Assembly (NCBI RefSeq): GCF_037975245.1
Contig: NC_092580.1
Span: 17,558,001-17,622,000 of the forward strand
DNA length: 64,000 nt
Source of the DNA: Apostichopus japonicus
Lineage: Eukaryota > Echinodermata > Holothuroidea > Aspidochirotida > Stichopodidae
Direction: 5' to 3'
The notes below the pieces were generated by a model that was not told where the DNA came from, ran no database searches, and was given only the letters and a program-made list of their open reading frames with translations. The translations under genes and the position numbers were made by a program. Below are positions 12,901 through 20,640 of this stretch, piece after piece; positions within the stretch are counted from its first letter, which is position 1; the number at the start of each line of letters is the position of its first letter.

Positions 12901-15900
12901 TGAAGTTTGCTATAAAACACAGAGTTGTCAAGGGGCACAGAGTACTCTTGGCAGCATTGTTGTTCTTCATGGTGAAGTTTTGCTATGAAACACAGAGCTA
13001 TCAAGGGGCATGGAGTACTCTTGGCAGCATTGTTGTTCTTCATGATGAAGTTTGCTATGAAACACAGATCTGTCAAGGGGCACAGAGTACTCTTGGCAGC
13101 ATTGTTGTTCTTCATGGTGAAGTTTTGCTATGAAACAGAGCTATCAAGGGGCATGGAGTACTCTTGGCAGCATTGTTGTTCTTCATGATGAAGTTTGCTA
13201 TGAAACACAGATCTGTCAAGGGGCACAGAGTACTCTTGGCAGCATTGTTGTTCTTCATGGTGAATTTTGCTATTAAACACAGAGTTATCAAGGGGCATGG
13301 AGTACTCTTGGCAGCATTGTTGTTCTTCATGGTGAAGTTTTGCTATGAAACACAGAGCTATCAAGGGGCATGGAGTACTCTTGGCAGCATTGTTGTTCTT
13401 CGTGGTGAAGTTTGCTATAAAACACAGAGTTGTCAAGGGGCACAGAGTACTCTTGGCAGCATTGTTGTTCTTCATGGTGAAGTTTTGCTATGAAATACAG
13501 AGCTATCAAGGGGCATGGAGTACTCTTGGCAGCATTGTTGTTCTTCGTGGTGAAGTTTTGCTATGAAACACAGAGCTATCAAGGGGCATGGAGTACTCTT
13601 GGCAGCATTGTTGTATTTCGTGGTGAAGTTTTGCTATGAAACACAGAGCTATCAAGGGGCATGGAGTACTCTTGGCAGCATTGTTGTACTTCATGGTGAA
13701 GTTTTGCTATGAAACACAGAGCTATCAAGGGGCATCGAGTACTCTTGGCAGCATTGTTGTTCTTCATGGTGAAGTTTTGCTATGAAACACAGAGCTATCA
13801 AGGGGCATGGAGTACTCTTGGCAGCATTGTTGTTCTTCATGATGAAGTTTGCTATGAAACACAGATCTGTCAAGGGGCACAGAGTACTCTTGGCAGCATT
13901 GTTGTTCTTCATGGTGAATTTTGCTATTAAACACAGAGTTATCAAGGGGCATGGAGTACTCTTGGCAGCATTGTTGTTCTTCATGGTGAAGATTTGCTAT
14001 TAAACACAGAGCTGTCAAGGGGCACAGTACTCTTGGCAGCATTGTTGTTCTTCATAGTGAAGTACTGCTATTAAACACAGAGCTGTCAAGGGGCATGGAT
14101 TACTCTAGGCAACATCGTTATTCTTGGTGAAGTTTTTCTCAAGCAGCTGTGTAAGAGTGTCCAGTATAGATAAGTATTGGTCTATATCTTGATAGTTTTA
14201 TATTTTTTATCATTTTACAGATTGTCTCCAACCCTTGGCAATTTGATGTTATGCTCTTCCCCAATCTTTACGGTAACATCGTCGGTAACATTGCTGCCGG
14301 TCTTGTGGGAGGACCTGGAGTTGTTCCGGGAAAGAATGTCGGTTTGGATTATGCTGTGTTTGAAACAGTATGTATGAAACTCTATATTCTCTCTGTGTAG
14401 TATTGAGCACCAAAATGTTTAGCCTAGTCATGGATGGAATACTGGGGTTTTAAAAGGAGAAAACAGCTGGAAAGAGTGAGGGGTAGTTGGAAATCAGATA
14501 TTTGATAAGTTGATCTGTTTTTCTCATAAAAGGTTTTTCAGCAAGGCAAATTTGATAAAGAATAGCATGAAAAGTTTATCACTAATCTTAAGTGAAAATA
14601 AGATGTTTTTTTTTATGCAAAGCTGCCTTAATTTGATGATTTTCAGATGAAATGGCAGTACTTTTGCTTTACTGGTAACATCTAGTCAAACCAAATTTGA
14701 TGTCTTTCAATTTTACTTTGGAGATCTAGTTTTGAGCAAAGCAAATCTCGTTTCTGAATCTTTAGTGGCTATAAATTAAAGACCAAATATGGAGGCAATT
14801 TTTGTTGTTGAGATTTTCCATTAATTTAGGAGTTTACATACCCATAATCAACATGTGTAAAAAATAATCTTCGAAAACCTACTATAACCCATCAAAAACG
14901 ACCACGAAAATGGACATTTTGGGTAGTCACGTGACATGAACCTCTGGAATGTCTGAAAACAGAGATTGACCCAAAGGAGCCTCTGGTCACCGTGTGACGT
15001 CAAAGTTTGTATACCGCAAAAATCAAACGCTGATATAGGCACTGTTTGTACACAGATAGCGAACAATTGTACTGTTTTTGACTTCCAATTTCGAGCGTTT
15101 GAAAAGCTGTTAGCTTAAAACAAGAACACATGAAGGTTAACAACAAGTTTTAAGACAATTATAAGAAGAAATTTTAGTTAAATTGCTTATTTTATTAGCA
15201 AAATTTCCACTCAAATGGAGGCATCTTTTACATAGCGTAGCGTCAATAGGTCCGTACGGTACAATATACTTACATAGTACTTACTCGTTTTAATATCCAA
15301 AAGTATACAAACACAGAAAAAGTATCCTGTCAATAAACAAATTTAGCAGTGAATATCCTAATCCACGTTTCTTGTTCAATCCTGGGCGAAAAACTACCGT
15401 GAGTCTGTGTAATTCCATAGAGTTAGGTCTAGTTGAAACAGGCCTTGACCAGTACTAACATCCCACAATCACAAGACAGTCACTAACGAAATAAAACGTC
15501 CGATCGCTACATACTACCGTTTTTATTCAACTCCTTGGAACATGCAGATGTCGGAATAAACAGAACAGACAATATTACACATGTATCACGAACTCACGAT
15601 ACTGGAATACAACAAATGAAATAGATAAATCCTAACATGGCTATTTACACATGCTGTGAGCCAACGCCGGCGAGAGTTGTAACTAACTACCGTACATGTA
15701 CTAACAATGCTATACCCTTGGCACGATATATATATACGGTCATCTCTTACAGTAAATATATTACTGTCAATTGCGTGATATAATGTTACATGTAAGGACG
15801 TCCAGGGCGTGTTTACGGTCAATTTCACATTAGCTATGTCCGACCATGGTCCGACACAGCTATCGACAGTATATAATTTTCACAGAATGAGACATTTGCA

Positions 15901-17796
15901 GCATACACAGAAGCAGGGTCATGCATGTGGACTCATGGGCATGAGATACTCCGGGTGCTGAAAAATCTTTCCGCGTGGATCTCAAAAAATTGATCCAAAG
16001 TCTGCGGCGTTTTACGTCCGTTCTTTTACTCGGAAATCTAAAAAAGCTGATGCTTTTGTTGGATGAGGTATAACTGCAACCTCCAACAACACAGAATTGT
16101 GACATTTTGAGGAAAAAGGAGTAATATCGTTGATGTTTTTGGCAGCTCAAGTATACGACTTTACACACTAAAAGTATAGTTGTGAGTGAGGTATACAAAC
16201 GTTGACGTCACATGGTCACCTGATGTCTTAGGAATGTTTCAGGAATGTCTGAAATAGAAGCTGACTTTTCGTCCCATTTTTCACTTATTTAACGTCCGAA
16301 ATTGGTAAAGTTAATTACAGCAATGTAATTGGAGTCAGTTAAGGATTACATACATGAAAAATGGTGGGATTTTATGTTCATCGAAAAGTCTCCATAGTTG
16401 GTCTTCACAAGTGCACTGGCTTTAGTTTTTCACTAAGTTTCATTAGAGATCTCTGTCCCTGATATCCAGACTTGTTTAAACTAACTCCAACCCTCATTCC
16501 TGGTCCAGTCGAACACAAGATTGTTACTGTTACTACAATTTAATACAACAATGGATTAACATTGAAAAATAAGGCCTGTGCTGAGGACCTGGCCTCGTCA
16601 TCAATTTAGCCTTATAGGAGCATACCAGAGATTAATCATAGCATCATGGTCTTGAAAACCAGAGTAGTTACAGAAATATAACTTGCACTCAAGTTTTTTC
16701 TTTCTTTCTTCGACTATAACATGTCAAGACTAAAATTTTACCTAAAGGCATTCTTTAAATGGTGTGGTCCATGTTGCCTGTTATAAATGATGGAAAGCCA
16801 ATTGGTGGCCACTTCTGCTCAAACTTTTGAACCTCATGATAAGTTATTAATGTCCCCCTCAAGGCTTTATCATGGAAGCATGTTATTGTGACGTTGGACA
16901 CTCCTTGATGTCTGGAGAACAAATTGTGGTCTGTCAGTGGTCAGAACCAAACCATTGGTCCAGGGACATTTCTTCCTAAAACTTTCTGCACTAAAAAAAA
17001 TTGAGGTCAAAACCGAAGAGCTTTCAAAAAAGACGAGATTGTCTGATTTGTAGGATAGTCCCCAATATGAATGCTATGTGCTGATATACATCTGCCGTCA
17101 TCTCCTCTTCTAGGCGACAAGGAATACGGGAAAGAATATCGCAGGGAAGAATCAAGCCAATCCCTCGGCTATGCTGCTTGCATCTGCATTAATGTTAGAT
17201 CACATCGGACTCAACAACCACGGACAACTGATCAGAGAAGCCGTCTACAAGACACTTTCAGAAAAGAAGGTAAGTCGTCTGTTGGCTGTGTATATGTTGC
17301 TCAGGACTGTACGACACTTCTGGATGATACTCCTTGAAAAGTGCATTTCGCTGCAAAGAGATTTCAGATTTCAGTCAGATTTTTGGACTGATTTTCATGG
17401 TCCATATTCTATGAAAAACTCACATATTATCTCAGGTTATCATTATCACGTTCGAAATAATGAATTAACGACAGCTTTGCTAAGCTATAGGTTACACTAG
17501 TGAGCCATGAAGGTTGTGGAGTGGGGAGATCGATGTGGGACTATGCGGGGACCTGTGAATGATGCGGGTGGGATTGCATTAGCTTCTATGTAAATTTCTT
17601 TACTGTACATGGTTTTAACTTAACAGACTTCAGTATTTCTACAAAACCTTGTGTTCTTTTCCCAAGTTGGTTATTCGTGCTTTCCATTCCACAGATACAC
17701 ACACCAGATCTAGGTGGCTTGCACACAACAAGAGACATGGTACAGAGTGTTATTGATGAAATTGAGGGCAGCAAACATAAATTTAGCTTCAGATGA
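895..17796 (+). CDS. IDH3G: NAD-dependent isocitrate dehydrogenase, gamma-type regulatory subunit, mitochondrial (spliced gene)
   Basis: Joined exons are 895-948 (probable), 4629-4726, 5910-6086, 7745-7877, 10151-10284, 11812-11914, 14221-14367, 17114-17269 and 17695-17796. All junctions are GT-AG and in phase. They give about 367 residues against roughly 393 in human IDH3G, so only the first N-terminal residues and start codon are missing. Family marks are [53 protein letters not shown] and [19 protein letters not shown]. In the catalytic alpha subunit the last motif has metal-binding Asp (NLYGDI..SD). Here both are Asn, as in gamma subunits, so this chain should be regulatory. By family knowledge the alpha2-beta-gamma enzyme of the mitochondrial matrix converts isocitrate to 2-oxoglutarate, CO2 and NADH in the TCA cycle, with citrate and ADP acting through gamma. 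Gamma is preferred over beta because of 'YGGRHTVT' and 'VALKGNI'. No frameshift or premature stop is seen. Confidence 0.96.
1531..1565. repeat. 15-bp direct repeat, three copies
   Basis: GTGATACCTTT recurs three times head to tail in the first visible IDH3G intron. It stands immediately before a dispersed repeat copy. Confidence 0.6.
1563..1833 (+). repeat. Dispersed intronic repeat, copy A
   Basis: About 270 bp begins TTCTTAGTGAGAACT and ends CATCTGAGACAGAT. It is closely matched by 5217-5492 and partly by 7232-7355, all in the same orientation within IDH3G introns. It has no coding potential. The family is not recognised; a SINE or a terminal-repeat remnant are both possible. Confidence 0.8.
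4629..4726 (+). CDS. IDH3G: IDH3G exon: start of mature enzyme, nucleotide-fold motif
   Basis: Acceptor CTCTCTAG and donor AG|GTACG bound 98 nt, encoding [20 protein letters not shown] followed by [12 protein letters not shown] and two bases of an Arg codon. This is the first beta-strand/loop region of the isocitrate/isopropylmalate dehydrogenase fold. Confidence 0.96.
5217..5492 (+). repeat. Dispersed intronic repeat, copy B
   Basis: Near-collinear with 1563-1833, sharing the start TTCTTAGTGAGAACT, the middle TCAATGATGAGTTGCACAT and the end CATCTGAGACAGAT. It differs by scattered substitutions and a few small indels. Confidence 0.8.
5910..6086 (+). CDS. IDH3G: IDH3G exon with VALKGNI
   Basis: Acceptor CTTTATAAG and donor CTCAG|GTATG bound 177 nt, starting by completing the split Arg codon. 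It encodes [20 protein letters not shown], then [20 protein letters not shown] and a charged loop ending KTKNVSLR. The acceptor has a weak polypyrimidine tract, but phase on both sides is exact. A 73-bp tandem array begins only about a dozen bases past the donor. Confidence 0.95.
6098..6700. repeat. 73-bp tandem repeat, about 8 copies, beside the IDH3G exon-2 donor
   Basis: TGGTTGCATGA recurs at 6111, 6184, 6257, 6330 and 6403, exactly 73 bp apart. It continues as CCATTGCATGA or TGGTTGCATGA for about three more units. Each unit also holds AACCTATGCACTC. The array starts a dozen bases after the splice donor at 6087. Confidence 0.92.
7232..7355 (+). repeat. Dispersed intronic repeat, copy C (partial, diverged)
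   Basis: Only the right half is recognisable, from TTCTGTCAGTGATGAGTTGC through CCTTGTGGGGTCACC to CCATCTGAGACAGAT. It is more diverged than copies A and B. Confidence 0.7.
7745..7877 (+). CDS. IDH3G: IDH3G exon with [14 protein letters not shown] motif
   Basis: Acceptor CACTTTGGCAG and donor GAG|GTAGG bound 133 nt encoding [20 protein letters not shown] and the hallmark [14 protein letters not shown] of NAD-isocitrate dehydrogenases. Confidence 0.97.
8386..8402. repeat. Poly-G tract in IDH3G intron
   Basis: An uninterrupted run of G within GGATGGGGG...GAGGT. It is possibly slippage-prone or quadruplex-forming. Nothing else is recognisable in the surrounding 7.9-10.1 kb intron apart from AT-rich, repeat-like sequence. 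Confidence 0.5.
10151..10284 (+). CDS. IDH3G: IDH3G exon with HKANI motif
   Basis: Acceptor CTGTCTCACAG and donor AT|GTAAGT bound 134 nt encoding [40 protein letters not shown] and KANI, ending within the Met codon of 'KANIM'. Confidence 0.97.
11098..11255. repeat. Short tandem repeat of about 52 bp, three copies
   Basis: CAGTGTTATATCCTGATATG recurs with GTGATTTCCATATA spacers three times in the intron between the KANI and KLGDG exons. Small insertions separate the copies. Confidence 0.8.
11812..11914 (+). CDS. IDH3G: IDH3G exon with KLGDGLF motif
   Basis: Acceptor TGTTCCTTCAG and donor CAG|GTATGA bound 103 nt encoding (M)[19 protein letters not shown] and [15 protein letters not shown], a direct match to the family's dimer-interface segment. 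Confidence 0.97.
12451..14122. repeat. 72/73-bp minisatellite, about 23 copies, in IDH3G intron
   Basis: Each unit contains TACTCTTGGCAGCATTGTTG, CTTCATGGTGAAG and a TGAAACACAGAGCTATCAAG-type segment. Two unit types differ: one has CTATGAAACACAGAGCTATC with GGCATGG (73 bp), the other CTATAAAACACAGAGTTGTC with GGCACAG (72 bp). In places they alternate with a 145-bp period. The array ends about 100 bp before the NLYGN exon. The open frames of 60-115 codons on both strands shift between units and are by-products of the array. Confidence 0.95.
14221..14367 (+). CDS. IDH3G: IDH3G exon with NLYGN family signature
   Basis: Acceptor CATTTTACAG and donor ACA|GTATGT bound 147 nt (49 codons) encoding [40 protein letters not shown] and GLDYAVFET. 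The two acidic metal ligands of the catalytic paralogue are Asn here. Confidence 0.97.
14779..16405. mobile_element. Terminal-inverted-repeat DNA element with THAP remnant, inside an IDH3G intron
   Basis: The left end AAGACCAAATATGGAGGC (14779-14796) matches the reverse complement of 16388-16405 at 16 of 18 positions. A second inverted pair, 14986-15015 and 16190-16219, matches at 27 of 30 and contains GTGACGTCAA and TTTGTATACC. Between them, on the minus strand, is a decayed THAP-like frame. THAP domains are typical of P-element-type transposases, so a P-like element is the best guess. An 8-bp target duplication was looked for and not seen. The element could alternatively be an inner unit (14986-16219) nested in an outer one. 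Confidence 0.65.
15860..16105 (-). pseudogene. Degenerate THAP-domain fragment of a transposase-like protein
   Basis: From the ATG at 16105 the frame reads [11 protein letters not shown], then [11 protein letters not shown] and [10 protein letters not shown], over about 81 residues to a stop at 15860. C5 and C10 match the first two zinc ligands of the C2CH THAP fold. The FRFP and W residues match its conserved core. Where Cys-x2-His is expected there is Ser-His-Ala-His, so the third ligand appears lost. No downstream AVPTxF box or catalytic domain follows. It lies inside the inverted-repeat element, antisense to IDH3G. A host THAP gene exon is the less likely alternative. Confidence 0.6.
17114..17269 (+). 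CDS. IDH3G: IDH3G penultimate exon
   Basis: Acceptor CTCTTCTAG and donor AAG|GTAAGT bound 156 nt (52 codons) encoding [40 protein letters not shown] and [12 protein letters not shown]. It follows '...YAVFET' in frame. Confidence 0.97.
17695..17796 (+). CDS. IDH3G: IDH3G terminal exon and stop
   Basis: Acceptor CATTCCACAG is followed by [20 protein letters not shown] and [13 protein letters not shown], then TGA at 17794-17796. The preceding intron is only 425 bp. 'HTPDLGG..TT' is the conserved C-terminal family segment. Confidence 0.97.
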   Translation: MHTPDLGGLHTTRDMVQSVIDEIEGSKHKFSFR

Positions 17797-17959
17797 AGAC
17801 AATCTACACTTGTGATAAAACTGAGGAATATTTTCTCACGGACAAAAAAATGTTTACAACTCATAGAAGTGACCATTTGAAACAGTGTGCTCTATCCTTG
17901 TTTCCAACGAAAAAATGATGGAATGTATTTCTTGATTGAAGTGCATCATGTTCAAAGAT

Positions 17960-17965
17960 AATAAA
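17960..17965 (+). terminator. Candidate polyadenylation signal of IDH3G
   Basis: AATAAA lies 164 bp after the stop codon and runs into an A-rich stretch. It is the first canonical hexamer downstream and would give a short 3' UTR. The cleavage site itself cannot be seen. Confidence 0.55.
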
Positions 17966-18115
17966 AAAAAAATTGCAGTGACTTATTCAGGAAAAGAGTC
18001 TTAAAGGAAGTATTTATGTGCAAGACAAGCATAAGATTAATAATGGGGTAAAAAAAAACAGTTAATCTTGAGAACTTTACAGTTTGCTACCCTTTTTTAT
18101 TTGGAACCACATAAG

Positions 18116-19063
18116 TAATGTCATTCAAACAATGGATTAGATATGTCATCACCTGATCAATGGATTAGCTGTGTCATCACCTGATCAATGGATTAGCTAT
18201 GTCATCACCTGATCAATGGATTAGCTCTATGTCATCACCTGTTCAATTGATTAGCTATGTCATCACCTGATCAATGGATTAGCTCTATGTCATCACCTGT
18301 TCAATTGATTAGCTATGTCATCACCTTATTAATGGATTAGCTGTGTCATTACCTGATCATTGGATTAGCTATGTCATCACCTGATCAATGGATTAGCTTT
18401 GTCATCACCTGATCAATGGATCAGCTGTGTCATCACCTGATCAATGGATTAGCTGTGTCATCACCTGATCAATGGATTAGATTAGGTCATCACCTGATCA
18501 ATGGATTAGCTTTGTCATCACCTGATCAATGGATTAGCTATGTCATCACCTGAACAATGGATTAGCTCTATGTCATCACCTGTTCAATTGATTAGCTATG
18601 TCATCACCTGATCAATGGATTAGCTATGTCATCACCTGATCAATGGATTAGATATGTCATCACCTTATCAATGGATTAGCTGTGTCATCACCTTATCAAT
18701 GGATTCGCTGTGTCATCACCTTATCAATGGATTAGCTGTGTCATCACCTGTTCAATGGATTAGCTATGTCATCACCTGATCAATGGATTAGCTGTGTCAT
18801 CACCTGATCAATGGATTATTTATGTCATCACCTGATCAATGGATTAGCTATGTCATCACCTTATCAATGGATTCGCTATGTCATCACCTTATCAATGGAT
18901 TTGATATATCATCACCTGATCAATGGATTAGCTGTGTCATCACTTGATCAATGGATTAGTTATGTCATCACCTGATCAATGGATTAGCTGTGTCATCACC
19001 TGATCAATGGATTCGCTATGTCATCACCTTATCAATGGATTAGCTGTGTCATTACCTGATTAC
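18116..19063. repeat. 28-bp minisatellite, about 33 copies, 3' of IDH3G
   Basis: The unit is GTCATCACCTGATCAATGG followed by ATTAGCTAT (28 bp), with common variants CTTATCAATGG and CTGTTCAATTG and an occasional 2-bp gain (AGCTCTATG). It starts about 150 bp after the candidate polyadenylation signal. There are no spacers between units, so it is not a CRISPR array. Confidence 0.95.
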
Positions 19064-19356
19064 ATGGTTTTACCTAGAATAGGCAGATTTGTTGGTTTGC
19101 TTACAGCAGATTATGGCATTGACAGTGTTAACCTTCTCTAGCTAAGACGTGTACTGTATGAGGGCAAAGCATATTTATTGCTTGCCCTGTAACAAGAATG
19201 TCACAACTCACAAGAGATGTTTCAAAAGTGTTGAGTAAATCTGTCTTCACAGTTTCAAAGTAAATATGGCACTTTGTCTGTTTGTAGATTTAATAGCAGA
19301 TGTACATAAGGTAACCTAGCAAACTTTCAGACTTTGCATATAAGAAACAAGCATTC

Positions 19357-20640
19357 ATTGTCACTTACTCTCAAGGCTAGTAACAAAATGTCGCAAAATG
19401 TATGTGGGCACCCTTAATTTTATTTGCATTTGCAGTGAAAGTGATAGAGGGAACTTCAGCAAGTTACATTTCATAACAGTATCAGCGGGGGTGGGTGGGG
19501 GGCATGCCTACCCATTTATTGGATCAGAACTGGTGTGTTCATATTGGGTCTAGGGCACCCGTTTGTGAAACCTGAGGTGTCAATGCAAATGGTGCTAGTT
19601 TTAGGTTCCAAAAAGTAGCTCGTATCAAGACCCCAGCCCTGCCAGTTGATTAACTAAGCCAGTAAAAAGTGTTGCCTCAGTCCGTCCCTGGCTCCAATCA
19701 GTTTAACTCAAGTTGCCTGATTAATGGTCTATACCAGAGGTCCGCAATCTTTTGAACTTGGTCTATTGACTTGATATTCAAAAGAAGATAAAAAAAAATT
19801 AATAGTCACCTTGCTTTGAAAAGTGTAGACAAATTTGCCCAACTTCCTGAAAAAAGATCCTGTTTTGGCTGGAAACTATTCATAGTTTGCAGAACATTTT
19901 CCACCCACGGATTGCAAGCAACAATGTAGAAATGTTTACATTCATAGGGAGTATCACCACAGAGTCCTGTAATGGTTGAGACAGATCAGCAAATTGTCAG
20001 TTAACTTTTTCAGAGATGGCACTCCTCAGGTTCATCACAACTCTCTTGACAGCTTGTGTAATTTGGTAAAATGTTGATGGATGTGTTTGACTTTTACGGA
20101 CCCTTATTGTCTTAATGCAGATCCCCTTAACAGACGCCAACCATATTGCACGGCTAATCTAGGGGTCCACTGTCCCTGGGTTGAGAAACATGGGTCTTCA
20201 CAAACATGGCATGCAACTAATTTCATGTAATGGTCAATATACATTGATGACACTTTTTATGAAGTATTTAATTGTGATAACTGGTGAAAGTTGATTTGAA
20301 TTTATGCACATTAAAGATATCTCTAAGAAAGAATTACATTCTTCTGCCCTGAAAAGTTGACGTCATGTACAAAGTTTAAAGTTAAATACAGATGCAATTC
20401 AACTTGGATTCTGCCTTTGTTAATAATTTTTGTGTGTATGTGTGTGCATAAAGATCCACTGTGAACCTGTAGCATGAAACCCATTGATATAGAGCTATTT
20501 AGTTGTCCCCATTGAGATTTAAACCTCTTCTCATTGACAATATGAACAAATTTGCAAGTATCAAAGCTTCCAATCTTTTGTAGGAGCAGAGATTGAAATG
20601 GTATAGCAGGCAAAACTAGGAATAAACTGCCTGAACAAAT
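19357..20640 (+). repeat. 1.28-kb dispersed or duplicated segment, copy 1
   Basis: Collinear with 60599-61867. Shared marks are ACTCTCAAGGCTA, CATAACAGTATCAGCGGGGG, TTCATATTGGGTCTAGGGCA, CTAATCTAGGGGTCCACTGT and AGGAATAAACTG at the right end. No open frame, terminal repeats or target duplication were seen. It ends exactly where the T+G-rich satellite begins. Confidence 0.85.

Noticed and set aside
12413-14042. Many 60-115-codon open frames on both strands
   Set aside because: Products of the 72/73-bp minisatellite. The frame changes from unit to unit, and starts and stops simply recur with the array.
14986-16219. Inner inverted repeats as an independent transposon with a target duplication
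   Set aside because: The flanks of the inner repeats do not show a convincing short duplication, so the inner unit is described only as part of the larger element.
18116-19063. Regular 28-bp direct repeats resembling a CRISPR array
   Set aside because: There are no variable spacers between units, no cas genes, and the context is a eukaryotic spliced gene. It is a minisatellite.
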